Source: Micromonospora globispora (lineage in GTDB: Bacteria; Actinomycetota; Actinomycetes; Mycobacteriales; Micromonosporaceae). Taken from it: a stretch of DNA of 64,000 nucleotides. The stretch spans positions 1 to 64,000 of the forward strand of contig NZ_QGGF01000387.1 in assembly GCF_003857015.1 (NCBI RefSeq), in the 5' to 3' direction. Shown here piece after piece: positions 1-8,795 of this stretch (the stretch's first letter is position 1; each line of letters begins with the position of its first letter). The translations under genes and the position numbers were made by a program. The notes under the pieces were generated by a model that saw nothing but the letters and a program-made list of their open reading frames with translations, was not told the DNA's origin and made no database searches.

Positions 1-1
1 T

Positions 2-21
2 CCCCCCCCCCCCCCCCCCCC
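2..21. repeat. 20-base C homopolymer at the window edge
   Basis: An uninterrupted run of 20 C residues occupies positions 2-21, followed by a short GC-rich alternating stretch. It lies at the very start of the supplied sequence and immediately before a transposase fragment. It may be a contig-end artefact or a real homopolymer at a recombination junction; nothing in the sequence decides between these. Confidence 0.6.
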
Positions 22-30
22 GCGCACGCG

Positions 31-210
31 CACGCGATCCTGGGCTGCGACTCTTTCACGGTCGATTCCGTGTTCCTGCGGCGGCTCTGGGCGACGTTCG
101 TCGTCGAGATTGCCGCCCGCCAGTCCCACGTCGCCGTGGTGACCGCGCACCCGGGCGGCTCAGTAGGCACGCAACCTGCCGTGGCGAGAAGCCGCCACGG
201 CGCGGCGAGA
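31..210 (+). pseudogene. Integrase-type transposase fragment (rve domain)
   Basis: Reading from about position 31, the translation resembles the start of an rve integrase core: a CDSFTVDSVFLRR segment where such transposases carry the first catalytic Asp, then a segment ending VTAHPGG. After about position 160 the frame is lost. A downstream QxARNL motif, normally next in these proteins, reappears in another frame preceded by a stop. No upstream start and no DDE completion are present. It is a decayed internal fragment of an IS3/IS481-like transposase. The 260 bases after it, up to the AraC gene, hold nothing I recognise except an AT-richer stretch around 420-460 that could be the next promoter. 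Confidence 0.65.
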
Positions 211-478
211 CGGTGGACCGGAAGCGGCAGGTTGCGACCAGCGGTACCCTCGCCCAGCGCGCCGGAAGGGATAGGCAGGGTGCTGCCGTCGTCGTACTGT
301 GTTCGCCCACCGGAGTTGGTATGCGGTTCCCGCCCACGCTCGCGGATTCCCGCCCGGCTGGATGGCGGCGCTCTATCGACATCCGCCAACTTGCACGACG
401 AGCTAGGCGTCCGCGAAGTGCATGATGTGTCATTCATTACAGTGCGGTGGCTGTAGTATCTAAGGCCGACAGTTGGGG

Positions 479-1441
479 GTGACCGTGACGACGGGTTCGG
501 CGACGGCCCGACGCCCGGTGAGCTTCAGCACCGGGGGGCTCCCGGAGGCTCAGAGGATCGCGTTGTGGGAGGACCACAACGCGCAGGCATTGATCGGCCT
601 GCGGTGTCACACGCTGGGCGCGGCGCCGTTCGACGGGACCGAGCTCAACCTTCAGCTCGAGCAGATGCACCTGGCCCGCGTCCGCAGCAACGCGCACGTC
701 GTCGAACGTCCGGCCGAAGTGATCCGCAAGCATCCGGCGGACGCGGTCGCGGTCTACCTGACGCTCGTCGGGGAGGCTTTCTTCTACCACAACGACGGCG
801 TGCTCACCCTGCGACCGGGACAGGTCCTGATCTGCGATGCAGATCGTCCATTCATGCGCGGCTTCTCGCATGGCTTGGAGGAACTCGCGATCAAGGTGCC
901 GCGGCCGCTGTTCCGGGAGCTGACCGGCGTCGGTTCGCTCAGCACCCCGCTGGTGCGCGACTTCGCCAGGGGGGATGTGCCGGCACGGACGTTCGCGAGG
1001 CTGATCGACCGCGCCCTGCGTGTCGAGGGAGGCGAGCACGTCGACGAACGAATCGCGCTCGACCTGCTCGCGAGCATGGCAGGCAGCCGTCCGGTCCACC
1101 TCGGCACGGTGCATCTGGCCAACGCGCGTACGTTCATCGAGGATCACCTGACCGACAGTGGCCTGACTGCTGCCCGGGTCGCGGCCGGGATCGGTATCAG
1201 CGAACGCCACCTGTCCCGGGCGTTCGCCTCCACTGGCACCACTGTTCCGCAGTTCGTGCTGGCGCGGCGGCTGGAACGTGCCCGTGCGCTGCTTGCGTCC
1301 TCGCCGCAGATTCCAGTCGGTGAGGTCGCGGCGCGCTGCGGCTTCGGGTCGGCTACTTACTTCTCGCAGGCATTCCGGGCGCGCTTCGGCATGCGCGCCA
1401 CTGACATGCGTCGGCAGGCCCGGGCAGGCCGGCTCCGTTAG
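479..1441 (+). CDS. AraC-family transcriptional regulator
   Basis: A 320-residue regulator. The N-terminal ~170 residues resemble the AraC-binding-like domain (seen in XylS/FeaR-like activators of aromatic degradation) and the last ~100 hold two helix-turn-helix motifs. The C-terminal block VAARCGFGSATYFSQAFRARFG is typical of the second AraC helix-turn-helix and its recognition strand. GTG at 479 is chosen; an in-frame TTG at 473 and GTG at 485 are alternatives and no strong Shine-Dalgarno decides. It lies 134 bases upstream of the hydroxyquinol operon on the same strand and is the obvious candidate activator for it. The effector, probably the aromatic substrate, is inferred only from position. 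Confidence 0.88.
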   Translation: MTVTTGSATARRPVSFSTGGLPEAQRIALWEDHNAQALIGLRCHTLGAAPFDGTELNLQLEQMHLARVRSNAHVVERPAEVIRKHPADAVAVYLTLVGEAFFYHNDGVLTLRPGQVLICDADRPFMRGFSHGLEELAIKVPRPLFRELTGVGSLSTPLVRDFARGDVPARTFARLIDRALRVEGGEHVDERIALDLLASMAGSRPVHLGTVHLANARTFIEDHLTDSGLTAARVAAGIGISERHLSRAFASTGTTVPQFVLARRLERARALLASSPQIPVGEVAARCGFGSATYFSQAFRARFGMRATDMRRQARAGRLR

Positions 1442-1449
1442 TTTCCTGA

Positions 1450-1477
1450 TTCCGCCACAGCTTTGTATTTCCGCCGT
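1450..1477 (+). promoter_or_regulatory. Possible AraC-type direct repeat upstream of hydroxyquinol operon
   Basis: TTCCGCC occurs twice in direct orientation, at 1450 and 1469, in the gap between the AraC gene and the monooxygenase. Spacing is 19 bases, close to two helical turns, which suits AraC-type activators binding tandem half-sites. The repeat is short and this is only a candidate. Confidence 0.25.
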
Positions 1478-1575
1478 GTTACGGCCTCAGCCCTTGCTTT
1501 GGCGGCGGAGCACCCCCCCACACTGGTCGCGCGAGTGGCCAGGACCACACGCCGAGCAGTGGAGTGGGTGAGCTG

Positions 1576-3378
1576 ATGGCAGAGTTCAGCGACGGGATGG
1601 CCGAGACGCCGCTTCCCCAAGGATCGATGGTGACGACCGACGTCGTGGTCGTCGGCTCGGGTCCTGCGGGGGCAGGAGCGGCGTTGTTCTTGTCCACGCT
1701 AGGGATCCCGAACGTCATGATCACGAAGTACCGCTGGACGGCCAACACGCCGCGGGCGCACATCACCAACCAGCGCGCGATGGAGACCTTCCGGGACCTG
1801 GGCATCGAGGATCAGGTGCTCGCCGACGCCACTCAGCACGAGCTGATGGGCGACACCGTGTTCTGCACCTCGATCGCCGGCGAGGAGATCGGGCGGATCC
1901 TCACCTGGGGTACGCATCCCGCCCGGCGGGCCGACTACCAGCTCGCGTCACCGTGCCTGCCGGTCGACATTCCCCAGACCTACCTGGAACCGATCCTGGT
2001 GCGCAACGCCGCAGCGCGGGGAACCCAGGCCCGGTTCTCCACCGAGCACCTGGGGCACCGGCAAGACTCCGATGGCGTCGACGTCGAGGTTCGAGACCGC
2101 CTCACCGGCGAGGAGCACACGATCCGGGCCAAGTACCTCATCGGTGCCGACGGCGCCCGCTCCAAGGTCGCCGCCGACCTCGGCCTTCCGGTGGAGGGTG
2201 CGATGGACATCGCCGGCTCGATGAACATCACCTTCAAGGCCGACATCTCGGCGCACGTCGGGCACCGGCCGTCGGTGCTCTACTGGGTGATCCAGCCCGG
2301 TTCGAACGTCGGCGGAATCGGGGCCGGGCTGGTGCGGATGGTGCGGCCGTGGAACGAGTGGCTCATCGTGTGGGGCTACGACATCAGCCAACCCCCACCG
2401 GTCGTCGACGAGGCCGCCGCCGTCCAGATCGTGCGCAACCTGCTGGGGCTGCCCGACATCGAGGTGGAGATTACCGGCACGTCGTTGTGGGGCAACAACG
2501 AGATGTACGCGACGCATCTGCAGTCGGGGCGGGTGTTCTGTGTCGGGGACGCGGTCCACCGCCACCCGCCGAGCAACGGACTGGGGTCGAACACCTCGAT
2601 CCAGGACTCCTACAACCTCGCCTGGAAGCTGGCAGCCGTCCTCCGTGGGCAGGCCGCGCCTTCGCTGCTGGAGACCTTCTCGGTGGAACGGGCGCCGGTG
2701 GCCAAGCAGATCGTTCAGCGCGCGAACAAGTCCAGCCGCGAGTTCGTCCAGTTCTTCGAGGTACTGGGCCTGCTCGACGCCAAGGACGAGGCCGAGATGG
2801 CCGCGCGCATCGAGGAGCGCAAAGCCAACACTCCCGAGGGGGCGGCGAAGCGGGCCGCGCTGGTGTCGGCCATGGAGCTGAAGCATTACGAGTTCAACGC
2901 CCACGGTGTCGAGCTGGGGCAGTTCTACGAGTCCGACGCGGTGGTTTCCGACGGCACCCGGCGGCCGGAACCGAGCCGGGACCCGGAGCTGTACTACGAG
3001 CCGTCCACGGTCCCGGGATCCCGGCTGCCGCATGTCTGGGTGGGCGATGCCCTGCACAAGGTTTCCACGCTCGACCTGGCGCCGATGACCCGGTTCACGC
3101 TGTTGACCGGCATCGCGGGGGAGCCGTGGGTGGCGGCTGCCGAGAAGGTCGGCCAGGAGCTCGGCGTGCCGCTGGAGGCCGTGGTGATCGGCCCCGGGTG
3201 TCGGGTGACCGACCTGTACTACGACTGGGCGCGGGTGCGGGAGGTCGAGGAGGACGGCGTGCTTCTGGTGCGCCCGGACAAGCACATCGGCTGGCGGTCG
3301 ATGCGGCTGCCCGCCGATCCGGAGCGGGCGCTGCACGAGGCGATGTCGGCGATCCTCGGCCGGGGTGTTGCGGCATGA
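1576..3378 (+). CDS. FAD-dependent phenol/resorcinol hydroxylase
   Basis: A 600-residue class A flavoprotein monooxygenase of the PheA/TfdB/MhpA type. It has the Rossmann GSGPAG motif near residue 27, the DG motif (GADGARSK) and the GD motif (GDAVHRHPP) with NGLGSNTSIQDSYNLAWKL. The C-terminal ~180 residues fit the thioredoxin-fold extension of phenol hydroxylases. Such enzymes use NAD(P)H and O2 to hydroxylate phenols. Because the next two genes are maleylacetate reductase and hydroxyquinol dioxygenase, the likely product is hydroxyquinol, made from resorcinol or a related diphenol. The same trio of functions forms the resorcinol cluster of Corynebacterium glutamicum. ATG 1576 is preferred; GTG 1564 is also in frame. 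It overlaps the next gene by ATGA. Confidence 0.85.
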   Translation: MAEFSDGMAETPLPQGSMVTTDVVVVGSGPAGAGAALFLSTLGIPNVMITKYRWTANTPRAHITNQRAMETFRDLGIEDQVLADATQHELMGDTVFCTSIAGEEIGRILTWGTHPARRADYQLASPCLPVDIPQTYLEPILVRNAAARGTQARFSTEHLGHRQDSDGVDVEVRDRLTGEEHTIRAKYLIGADGARSKVAADLGLPVEGAMDIAGSMNITFKADISAHVGHRPSVLYWVIQPGSNVGGIGAGLVRMVRPWNEWLIVWGYDISQPPPVVDEAAAVQIVRNLLGLPDIEVEITGTSLWGNNEMYATHLQSGRVFCVGDAVHRHPPSNGLGSNTSIQDSYNLAWKLAAVLRGQAAPSLLETFSVERAPVAKQIVQRANKSSREFVQFFEVLGLLDAKDEAEMAARIEERKANTPEGAAKRAALVSAMELKHYEFNAHGVELGQFYESDAVVSDGTRRPEPSRDPELYYEPSTVPGSRLPHVWVGDALHKVSTLDLAPMTRFTLLTGIAGEPWVAAAEKVGQELGVPLEAVVIGPGCRVTDLYYDWARVREVEEDGVLLVRPDKHIGWRSMRLPADPERALHEAMSAILGRGVAA

Positions 3379-4436
3379 GAGTCAGCTTCACACACGAGAC
3401 GCTGCCGCAGCGGGTGGTGTTCGCGTCGTACGAGGCCGCGGGTCACGTGGCCGACGAGGTAGCTCGGCTCGGCGCCGCTCGCCCGATGGTGATCGCCGCA
3501 GAGGCCGACAGCGCGCTGGCCGACCCGTTGGTGGCCGCCCTGCCGGCCGCGGTGCGCCATACCGAGGTGGTGATGCACGTGCCCACCGACGTTGCCGGGC
3601 GGGCCCGCATGGCCGCCGAGAAGCACGACGTCGACGTCGTCGTCAGCATCGGTGGCGGCTCCACCACCGGCTTGGCCAAGGCGGTGGCGCTGACCACCGG
3701 GCTGCCCATCGTCGCCGTTCCAACCACGTACGCGGGCTCGGAGGCCACCAACGTCTGGGGGCTGACCGAGGGCGGCCGCAAGACCACCGGGGTCGACGCC
3801 CGCGTGCTGCCGCGGTCCGTCGTCTACGACGCCAGCCTGATGCTGTCCCTGCCGGTGCCGCTGAGCGTGGCCTCCGGATTGAACGCGCTGGCGCACTGTG
3901 TCGACTCGATGTGGGCGCCGCGGGTTGACCCGATCGACCAGGCGCTCGCGCTGGACGGCATCCGCGCCCTTCGCCAGGGACTCCCCGAGGTCGTGCGCGA
4001 TCCTCGGGGCATCGACGGGCGCGAGCAGACGCTGTACGGCGCCTACCTGGCCGCGGTGGCGTTCGCCTCGGCCGGCTCCGGGCTGCACCACAAGATCTGC
4101 CACGTGCTCGGCGGGATGTACAACCTCCCGCACGCGCAGACCCACGCCGTGGTGCTGCCGTACGTCCTCGCGCTCAACGCACCGTCGGTCCCCGACAGCG
4201 AGCAGCGGATGGCGGCGGCCTTCGGCGAGGCGTCCGCCCTGGACGGGTTGCAGCGCCTGCGGGAGCAGGTGGAGGCACCTCGCGCCCTGCGGGACTACGG
4301 GCTGCGCGAGACCGACATCCCGGCTGCCGTCGACGCTGTCCTGGCGGCCGTGCCGCCGAACAACCCGGCCCCGGTCACCCGCGCGAACCTCGAGGACTTG
4401 CTACGCCGAGCCTGGGACGGAGGGGAGCCACGATGA
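3375..4436 (+). CDS. Maleylacetate reductase
   Basis: A 353-residue iron-type alcohol dehydrogenase family protein. The signature is the TfdF/MacA branch: [11 protein letters not shown] nucleotide-binding region, [10 protein letters not shown], and metal-site blocks around [10 protein letters not shown] and [10 protein letters not shown]. The enzyme reduces maleylacetate, formed by ring cleavage of hydroxyquinol, to 3-oxoadipate using NAD(P)H. Its ATG overlaps the TGA of the monooxygenase, and its own stop overlaps the next ATG, so the three genes are probably translationally coupled. Family length is about 350-360, so it looks intact. Confidence 0.92.
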   Translation: MRVSFTHETLPQRVVFASYEAAGHVADEVARLGAARPMVIAAEADSALADPLVAALPAAVRHTEVVMHVPTDVAGRARMAAEKHDVDVVVSIGGGSTTGLAKAVALTTGLPIVAVPTTYAGSEATNVWGLTEGGRKTTGVDARVLPRSVVYDASLMLSLPVPLSVASGLNALAHCVDSMWAPRVDPIDQALALDGIRALRQGLPEVVRDPRGIDGREQTLYGAYLAAVAFASAGSGLHHKICHVLGGMYNLPHAQTHAVVLPYVLALNAPSVPDSEQRMAAAFGEASALDGLQRLREQVEAPRALRDYGLRETDIPAAVDAVLAAVPPNNPAPVTRANLEDLLRRAWDGGEPR

Positions 4437-5326
4437 GCATGGAGCAGCAGAACCGCGAGTCACAGCTCGTCGAACGCGTGGTCACGTCGTTCGACAACAC
4501 GCCGGATCCGCGGCTCAAGGAGCTGATGCAGGCGCTCACCCGGCACCTGCACGCCTTTCTGCAGGAGGTGCGGCTGACCGAGCAGGAGTGGCAGCGCGCC
4601 ATCGAGTTCCTCACCGCCGCCGGGCACATAACCGACGACCGGCGTCAGGAGTTCATCCTGCTCTCCGACGTCCTGGGCGCCTCGATGCAAACCATCACCC
4701 TCAACCACGAGGCGTACCGCAACGCCACCGAGGCGACGGTGTTCGGCCCGTTCTTCGTCGAGGGCTCGCCGGAGATCGAGCTCGGCGGTGACATCGGGGC
4801 CGGGGCATCCGGGCAACCGTGTTGGGTCGAGGGCACGGTCACCGACACGCACGGCAACCCGGTGCCGCATGCACGGATCGAGGTCTGGGAGGCCGACGAG
4901 GACGGCTTCTACGACGTCCAGTACGGCGACGACCGGGTCTCCGCGCGTGGCCACCTGTACAGCGACGGGGACGGGAGCTACCGCTTCTGGGGGATCGCCC
5001 CGACGCCGTACCCGATCCCGCACGACGGCCCGGTCGGCCGGCTGCTGGCCGCCACCGGCCGGTCCCCGATGCGGGCCTCGCACCTGCATTTCATGGTCCA
5101 AGCGGAGGGATTCAGGACCCTGGTGACGCACATCTTCGTCCGCGGGGATGAGCTGCTGAACCGCGACAGCGTCTTCGGAGTACGGGACTCGCTGGTTATG
5201 GATTTCGAGCCTCAGCTGGCCGGATCCCCCACCCCCGATGGCCGCGACCTGGGAGACCGCGCGTGGTCACAGGTGCGCTTCGACATCGTCCTGGCGCCCG
5301 CGGCCGCGGCTCACGAGGAGGCTTGA
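4433..5326 (+). CDS. Hydroxyquinol 1,2-dioxygenase (intradiol)
   Basis: A 297-residue intradiol dioxygenase with the N-terminal catechol-dioxygenase dimerisation domain (residues ~20-100) and the Fe(III) catalytic barrel. Candidate iron ligands are Tyr164 (or Tyr160), Tyr193 (in TPYPIP), His217 and His219 (in HLHF). Length and spacing match hydroxyquinol 1,2-dioxygenases, and the neighbouring maleylacetate reductase supports hydroxyquinol over catechol as substrate: intradiol cleavage of hydroxyquinol gives maleylacetate directly. A second in-frame ATG at 4439 could also serve as start. The reading frame is intact. Confidence 0.9.
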   Translation: MSMEQQNRESQLVERVVTSFDNTPDPRLKELMQALTRHLHAFLQEVRLTEQEWQRAIEFLTAAGHITDDRRQEFILLSDVLGASMQTITLNHEAYRNATEATVFGPFFVEGSPEIELGGDIGAGASGQPCWVEGTVTDTHGNPVPHARIEVWEADEDGFYDVQYGDDRVSARGHLYSDGDGSYRFWGIAPTPYPIPHDGPVGRLLAATGRSPMRASHLHFMVQAEGFRTLVTHIFVRGDELLNRDSVFGVRDSLVMDFEPQLAGSPTPDGRDLGDRAWSQVRFDIVLAPAAAAHEEA

Positions 5327-5329
5327 CCC

Positions 5330-6517
5330 ATGCCCACCGACGTGTATTTGTACGACGCCGTACGCACCCCCTTCGGGAAGTACGGCGGTGCGCTGGCCGG
5401 TGTGCGGCCGGACGACCTGGCGGCGCACGTGCTGCGGGCGCTGGTCGAGCGCGCGCCCGCGCTGGAACCGGACCGCGTCGACGAGATCGTCCTGGGCAAC
5501 GCCAACGGCGCCGGGGAGGACAACCGCAACGTCGCCCGGATGGCCGGCCTGCTGGCCGGCCTGCCAACGTCGGTACCGGCCACGACGGTCAACCGACTGT
5601 GCGGCTCCAGCCTGGACGCCGCCATCGTTGCCTCCCGACAGATCGCCCTCGGCGAGGCGGACGTGGTGCTGGTCGGGGGTGTGGAGTCAATGAGCCGGGC
5701 GCCCTGGGTGCTACCCAAGCCGGAGAAGGCGTACCCGGCCGGCGATGCGACGCTGGTGTCCACCACCCTGGGCTGGCGGCTGGTGAACCCGCGGATGAAT
5801 CCGGAATGGACGGTCTCGATGGGCGAGGCCACCGAGCTGCTCGGGATACGTGAGCAGGTGAGCCGCGAAGCGCAGGACGCCTTCGCGCTGCGCTCGCACC
5901 ACGCGGCTGCCCGGGGCTGGGAGGAAAGGTTCTACGACGACCTCGTCGGCGTGCCCGGGGTGGACCTTGCCCGCGACGAGTCCATCCGGCCCGACACCAG
6001 CCTGGCGAAGCTCGCCGCGCTCAAACCGGTGTTCCGCCCGCAGAACGGCACCGTGACCGCCGGGAACTCCTCGCCCCTCAACGACGGCGCGTCCGCAGTC
6101 TTGCTGGGTTGCCCATCCGCCGAAGGGATCGTCGGTCGGCCGCCGCTGGCGCGCATCGCCGGTCGCGGGGCTGCCGCGAACGACCCGCAGTACTTCGGGT
6201 TCGCGCCCGTGGAGGCCGCCAACACGGCGCTCAAGCGTGCCGGTATCGGCTGGGGTGATGTGGGCGCGGTCGAGCTGAACGAGGCGTTCGCCGCGCAGAC
6301 CGTGGCGTGCATCAATGCCTGGGGCGTCGACCCCGGCATCGTCAACGCACACGGCGGCGCCATCGCCATCGGCCACCCGTTGGGCGCATCCGGGACCCGC
6401 GTGCTCGGCACGCTCGCCCGCTCGCTGCAGGCGGCGGGCAAGCGGTGGGGGGTCGCCGCGATCTGCATCGGTGTCGGGCAGGGGCTCGCCGTGGTCCTCG
6501 AGAACCTGGATACCTGA
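5330..6517 (+). CDS. pcaF: Beta-ketoadipyl-CoA thiolase
   Basis: A 395-residue thiolase with the nucleophile Cys91 in NRLCGSSLDA, the active-site block GGAIAIGHPLGASG near residue 340 and a C-terminal Cys in the CIGVGQG block. It would cleave 3-oxoadipyl-CoA to succinyl-CoA and acetyl-CoA, the last step of the route encoded by the preceding three genes and the following CoA-transferase. It starts 3 bases after the dioxygenase stop, with GAGGAGGC just upstream as ribosome-binding site. General acetyl-CoA acetyltransferase activity cannot be excluded by sequence, but context makes the 3-oxoadipate assignment strong. Confidence 0.88.
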   Translation: MPTDVYLYDAVRTPFGKYGGALAGVRPDDLAAHVLRALVERAPALEPDRVDEIVLGNANGAGEDNRNVARMAGLLAGLPTSVPATTVNRLCGSSLDAAIVASRQIALGEADVVLVGGVESMSRAPWVLPKPEKAYPAGDATLVSTTLGWRLVNPRMNPEWTVSMGEATELLGIREQVSREAQDAFALRSHHAAARGWEERFYDDLVGVPGVDLARDESIRPDTSLAKLAALKPVFRPQNGTVTAGNSSPLNDGASAVLLGCPSAEGIVGRPPLARIAGRGAAANDPQYFGFAPVEAANTALKRAGIGWGDVGAVELNEAFAAQTVACINAWGVDPGIVNAHGGAIAIGHPLGASGTRVLGTLARSLQAAGKRWGVAAICIGVGQGLAVVLENLDT

Positions 6518-6520
6518 GCG

Positions 6521-7219
6521 GTGGTCAGCATCCTGGACAACCCGGCCGAGGCGGTGGCGGGGATCCCTGACGGCGCCACGGTGATGATTGGCGGATTCGG
6601 CACGGCCGGTCAGCCGGTCGAGCTCATTGACGCGCTCATCGCATCGGGCGCCACCGATCTCACCGTGGTGAACAACAACGCCGGAAACGGGGACGTGGGC
6701 CTGGCGGCACTGATCCGTGCGGGCCGCGTTCGCAAGATCGTGTGCTCCTTCCCCCGCCAGCGGGATTCCTGGCATTTCGACCAGAAGTACCGGGCCGGCG
6801 AGATCGAGCTCGAGCTCGTTCCCCAGGGCAACCTTGCCGAGCGCATTCGCGCCGCGGGTGCCGGCATCGGAGCCTTCTACACGCCCACCGGCTACGGGAC
6901 ATCCTTAGCCGACGGCAAGGAGACCCGAGAGGTCGACGGCCATCACTACGTGCTGGAGTACCCGCTGCGAGCGGACTACGCCCTCGTGAAGGCGCACCGA
7001 GCCGACGAACTCGGCAACCTGGTCTACCGCAAGACTGCCCGCAACTTCGGGCCGATCATGGCGGCGGCCGCGACGACGACCATCGTGCAGGCCGAGGAGG
7101 TGGTGCCGGTCGGTGCACTCGATCCGGAGATCATCGTCACACCATGCATCTATGTCGACCGCATCGTCCGGGTGCCGGCGCCCGCGCGGGCGCCTGAGCC
7201 GGTCGGAGCAGGTCAGTGA
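6521..7219 (+). CDS. pcaI: 3-oxoadipate CoA-transferase subunit A
   Basis: A 232-residue family I CoA-transferase alpha subunit with the GGFGTAGQP glycine motif near the N-terminus and the conserved NNNAGNGDVGLA and FYTPTGYGT blocks. With the next gene it transfers CoA from succinyl-CoA to 3-oxoadipate. Start is GTG at 6521, 3 bases after the thiolase stop. Its TGA overlaps the GTG of subunit B, as expected for two subunits made in equal amounts. The thiolase-then-transferase order is the reverse of many pca operons. Confidence 0.9.
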   Translation: MVSILDNPAEAVAGIPDGATVMIGGFGTAGQPVELIDALIASGATDLTVVNNNAGNGDVGLAALIRAGRVRKIVCSFPRQRDSWHFDQKYRAGEIELELVPQGNLAERIRAAGAGIGAFYTPTGYGTSLADGKETREVDGHHYVLEYPLRADYALVKAHRADELGNLVYRKTARNFGPIMAAAATTTIVQAEEVVPVGALDPEIIVTPCIYVDRIVRVPAPARAPEPVGAGQ

Positions 7220-7884
7220 CCGGGGTGACCCGACGCGGGCTCAGCACCGACGAACTCGCCGCCCGCGTCGCGGGCGACGTCCCGCGCGGAGCCTTCGTGA
7301 ACCTCGGTATCGGGCTCCCGACCCGGATCAGCAACCACCTGTCCCCGGACAGCGGCGTCATGCTGCACACGGAAAACGGCATGCTGGGCATGGGACCCGA
7401 GGCGCAAGGGGATATCGTCGACCTCGACCTCATCAACGCCGGCAAGGTTCCCGTGACCGAACTGCCCGGCGCCTCATACTTCCACCACGCCGACTCCTTC
7501 GCCATGATGCGCGGCGGCCACCTGGACGTCTGCGTGCTCGGCGCCTATCAAGTGTCGGCCCGCGGTGACCTCGCGAACTGGCACACCGGCCGGTCCGACG
7601 ACATCCCGGCCGTCGGCGGCGCGATGGACCTTGCCATCGGGGCCAAGCAGACGTTCGTGATGATGAATCTGCTGTCTCGGGACGGGGCTCCGAAGCTGGT
7701 GCCGGAATGTACTTACCCGCTGACCGGTGTGGGGTGCGTCAGCCGCGTCTACACCGACCTCGCGGTGTTCGTCATCGAGGACGAGGGCGTGGCAGTACGG
7801 GAGCTGTTCGACTGCACGTTCGACGAGCTGATGCGTCTTCTCGAGGTGCCGCTCCTGGATAGGACCCGCGAAGGAGACCGATGA
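7216..7884 (+). CDS. pcaJ: 3-oxoadipate CoA-transferase subunit B
   Basis: A 222-residue beta subunit of the CoA-transferase. The catalytic glutamate lies in HTENGMLGMG at about residue 55, with the GGAMDLAIGAK and PLTGVGCVSRVYTDLAVF blocks characteristic of this subunit. GTG start at 7216 overlaps the upstream stop by GTGA. It is the last intact gene of the hydroxyquinol operon; directly after its stop the DNA turns into fragments of unrelated genes, so the operon's downstream border appears to be a recombination point. Confidence 0.9.
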   Translation: MTGVTRRGLSTDELAARVAGDVPRGAFVNLGIGLPTRISNHLSPDSGVMLHTENGMLGMGPEAQGDIVDLDLINAGKVPVTELPGASYFHHADSFAMMRGGHLDVCVLGAYQVSARGDLANWHTGRSDDIPAVGGAMDLAIGAKQTFVMMNLLSRDGAPKLVPECTYPLTGVGCVSRVYTDLAVFVIEDEGVAVRELFDCTFDELMRLLEVPLLDRTREGDR

Positions 7885-7888
7885 CCGG

Positions 7889-8074
7889 TACCTGACACGC
7901 AGCGATGGTCACACGGCCCGCGCCGGCCGCGAGCCGGCGGTGGATCATCATGTCGAGGATCTCCATGCCGTCGATGGCACACCCGTCATCGACATCAAAC
8001 CTTGGTTCACCGCGATGGGACCACGCGGAGAGATCCGCGAACCGCAGTGGGACCCGCGATACGCTGCGCCGTGA
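7889..8074 (+). pseudogene. C-terminal fragment of a TrmO-like methyltransferase
   Basis: Frame 7880-8074 carries an uninterrupted peptide ending in a TGA. Its core, LHAVDGTPVIDIKPW, followed by PRGEIREPQW, resembles the conserved end of TrmO/UPF0066 proteins (tRNA N6-threonylcarbamoyladenosine methyltransferases), where a DGTPVxDIKP motif is diagnostic. No start or N-terminal domain is present because the frame enters directly from the end of the CoA-transferase gene. It is a stranded 3' end left by a deletion or insertion. The stretch from 8075 to the transposase remnant at 8166 holds nothing I recognise. Confidence 0.55.
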
Positions 8075-8165
8075 TGATGTGGGGGCCGAAATCCCATCCA
8101 TAGGACGTGACCTGCCAGTTCGCGGGCGCCTGATGGCCGCTGGGGGTACGCCAGGATGGTCGATC

Positions 8166-8795
8166 GTGCTGCTGCGACTGCCCTACCTGACGCTCACGAG
8201 CGTCTTCGCCTTCATACGCCTGCTGCCCACGAGCGACACGGACAAAGACATCGAGATCCTGACGCTGCGCCACCAGCTCGCCATCCTGCAGCGCCAGATC
8301 GACAAGCCCCGCCTCACCCCGCCCGACCGGGCGTACCTCGCCGCCCTCCTGCACCAGCTGTCCCGCCCCAGGCTGCGCCAGCTCCACCTGATCGTCTCCC
8401 CCGACACCGTCCTGCGCTGGCACCGCGACCTGCTCCGACGCCATCACGCCAACAATCCCGGCCGAAACGGCCCGGCCGGCCACCCACCGTCCGCAGCATC
8501 CAGACGCTCGTCCTGCGCCTGGCGAGGGAAAACACGAGCTGGGGCTACCGGCGAGTCCACGGCGAACTGGCTGGCCTGGGCATCAAAATCGCCCCCTCCA
8601 CCGTCTGGGAAATCCTCAAGACCAACGGGATCGAACCCGCGCCCCGGCGTGGCCATCAGACCTGGGCCGCCTTCCTGCGCCGCCAGGCTCGTGCGATCCT
8701 CGCCGCCGACTTCTTCGAAACCCGAACGCTGACCGGAGCGCGGCTGTACGTGTTCGCTGTCATCGAGCACGCCACCCGCCGGCTTTACGAGCCCC
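8166..8795 (+). pseudogene. Frameshifted, truncated integrase-type transposase
   Basis: GTG at 8166 opens a sequence typical of actinobacterial integrase-core transposases: an N-terminal helix, DKDIEILTLRHQLAILQRQ, then a leucine/arginine-rich HTH region. At about 8450-8480 the homologous reading moves to the +1 frame, where KRPGRPPTVRSIQTLVLRLA and SWGYRRVHGEL continue the family pattern. The rve core begins (AADFFETRTL, AVIEHATRR) but homology stops near 8790, so two of the three DDE residues are missing. Both a frameshift and a C-terminal truncation make it inactive. It marks the border between the hydroxyquinol operon and the sugar-acid operon. Confidence 0.8.

Noticed and set aside
3365-4391. 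A long continuous frame from about 1953 to 4436 looked like one 827-residue protein.
   Set aside because: Its first half is antisense-free shadow sequence of the monooxygenase gene; the real gene starts at ATG 3375 (ATGA overlap) and encodes maleylacetate reductase.
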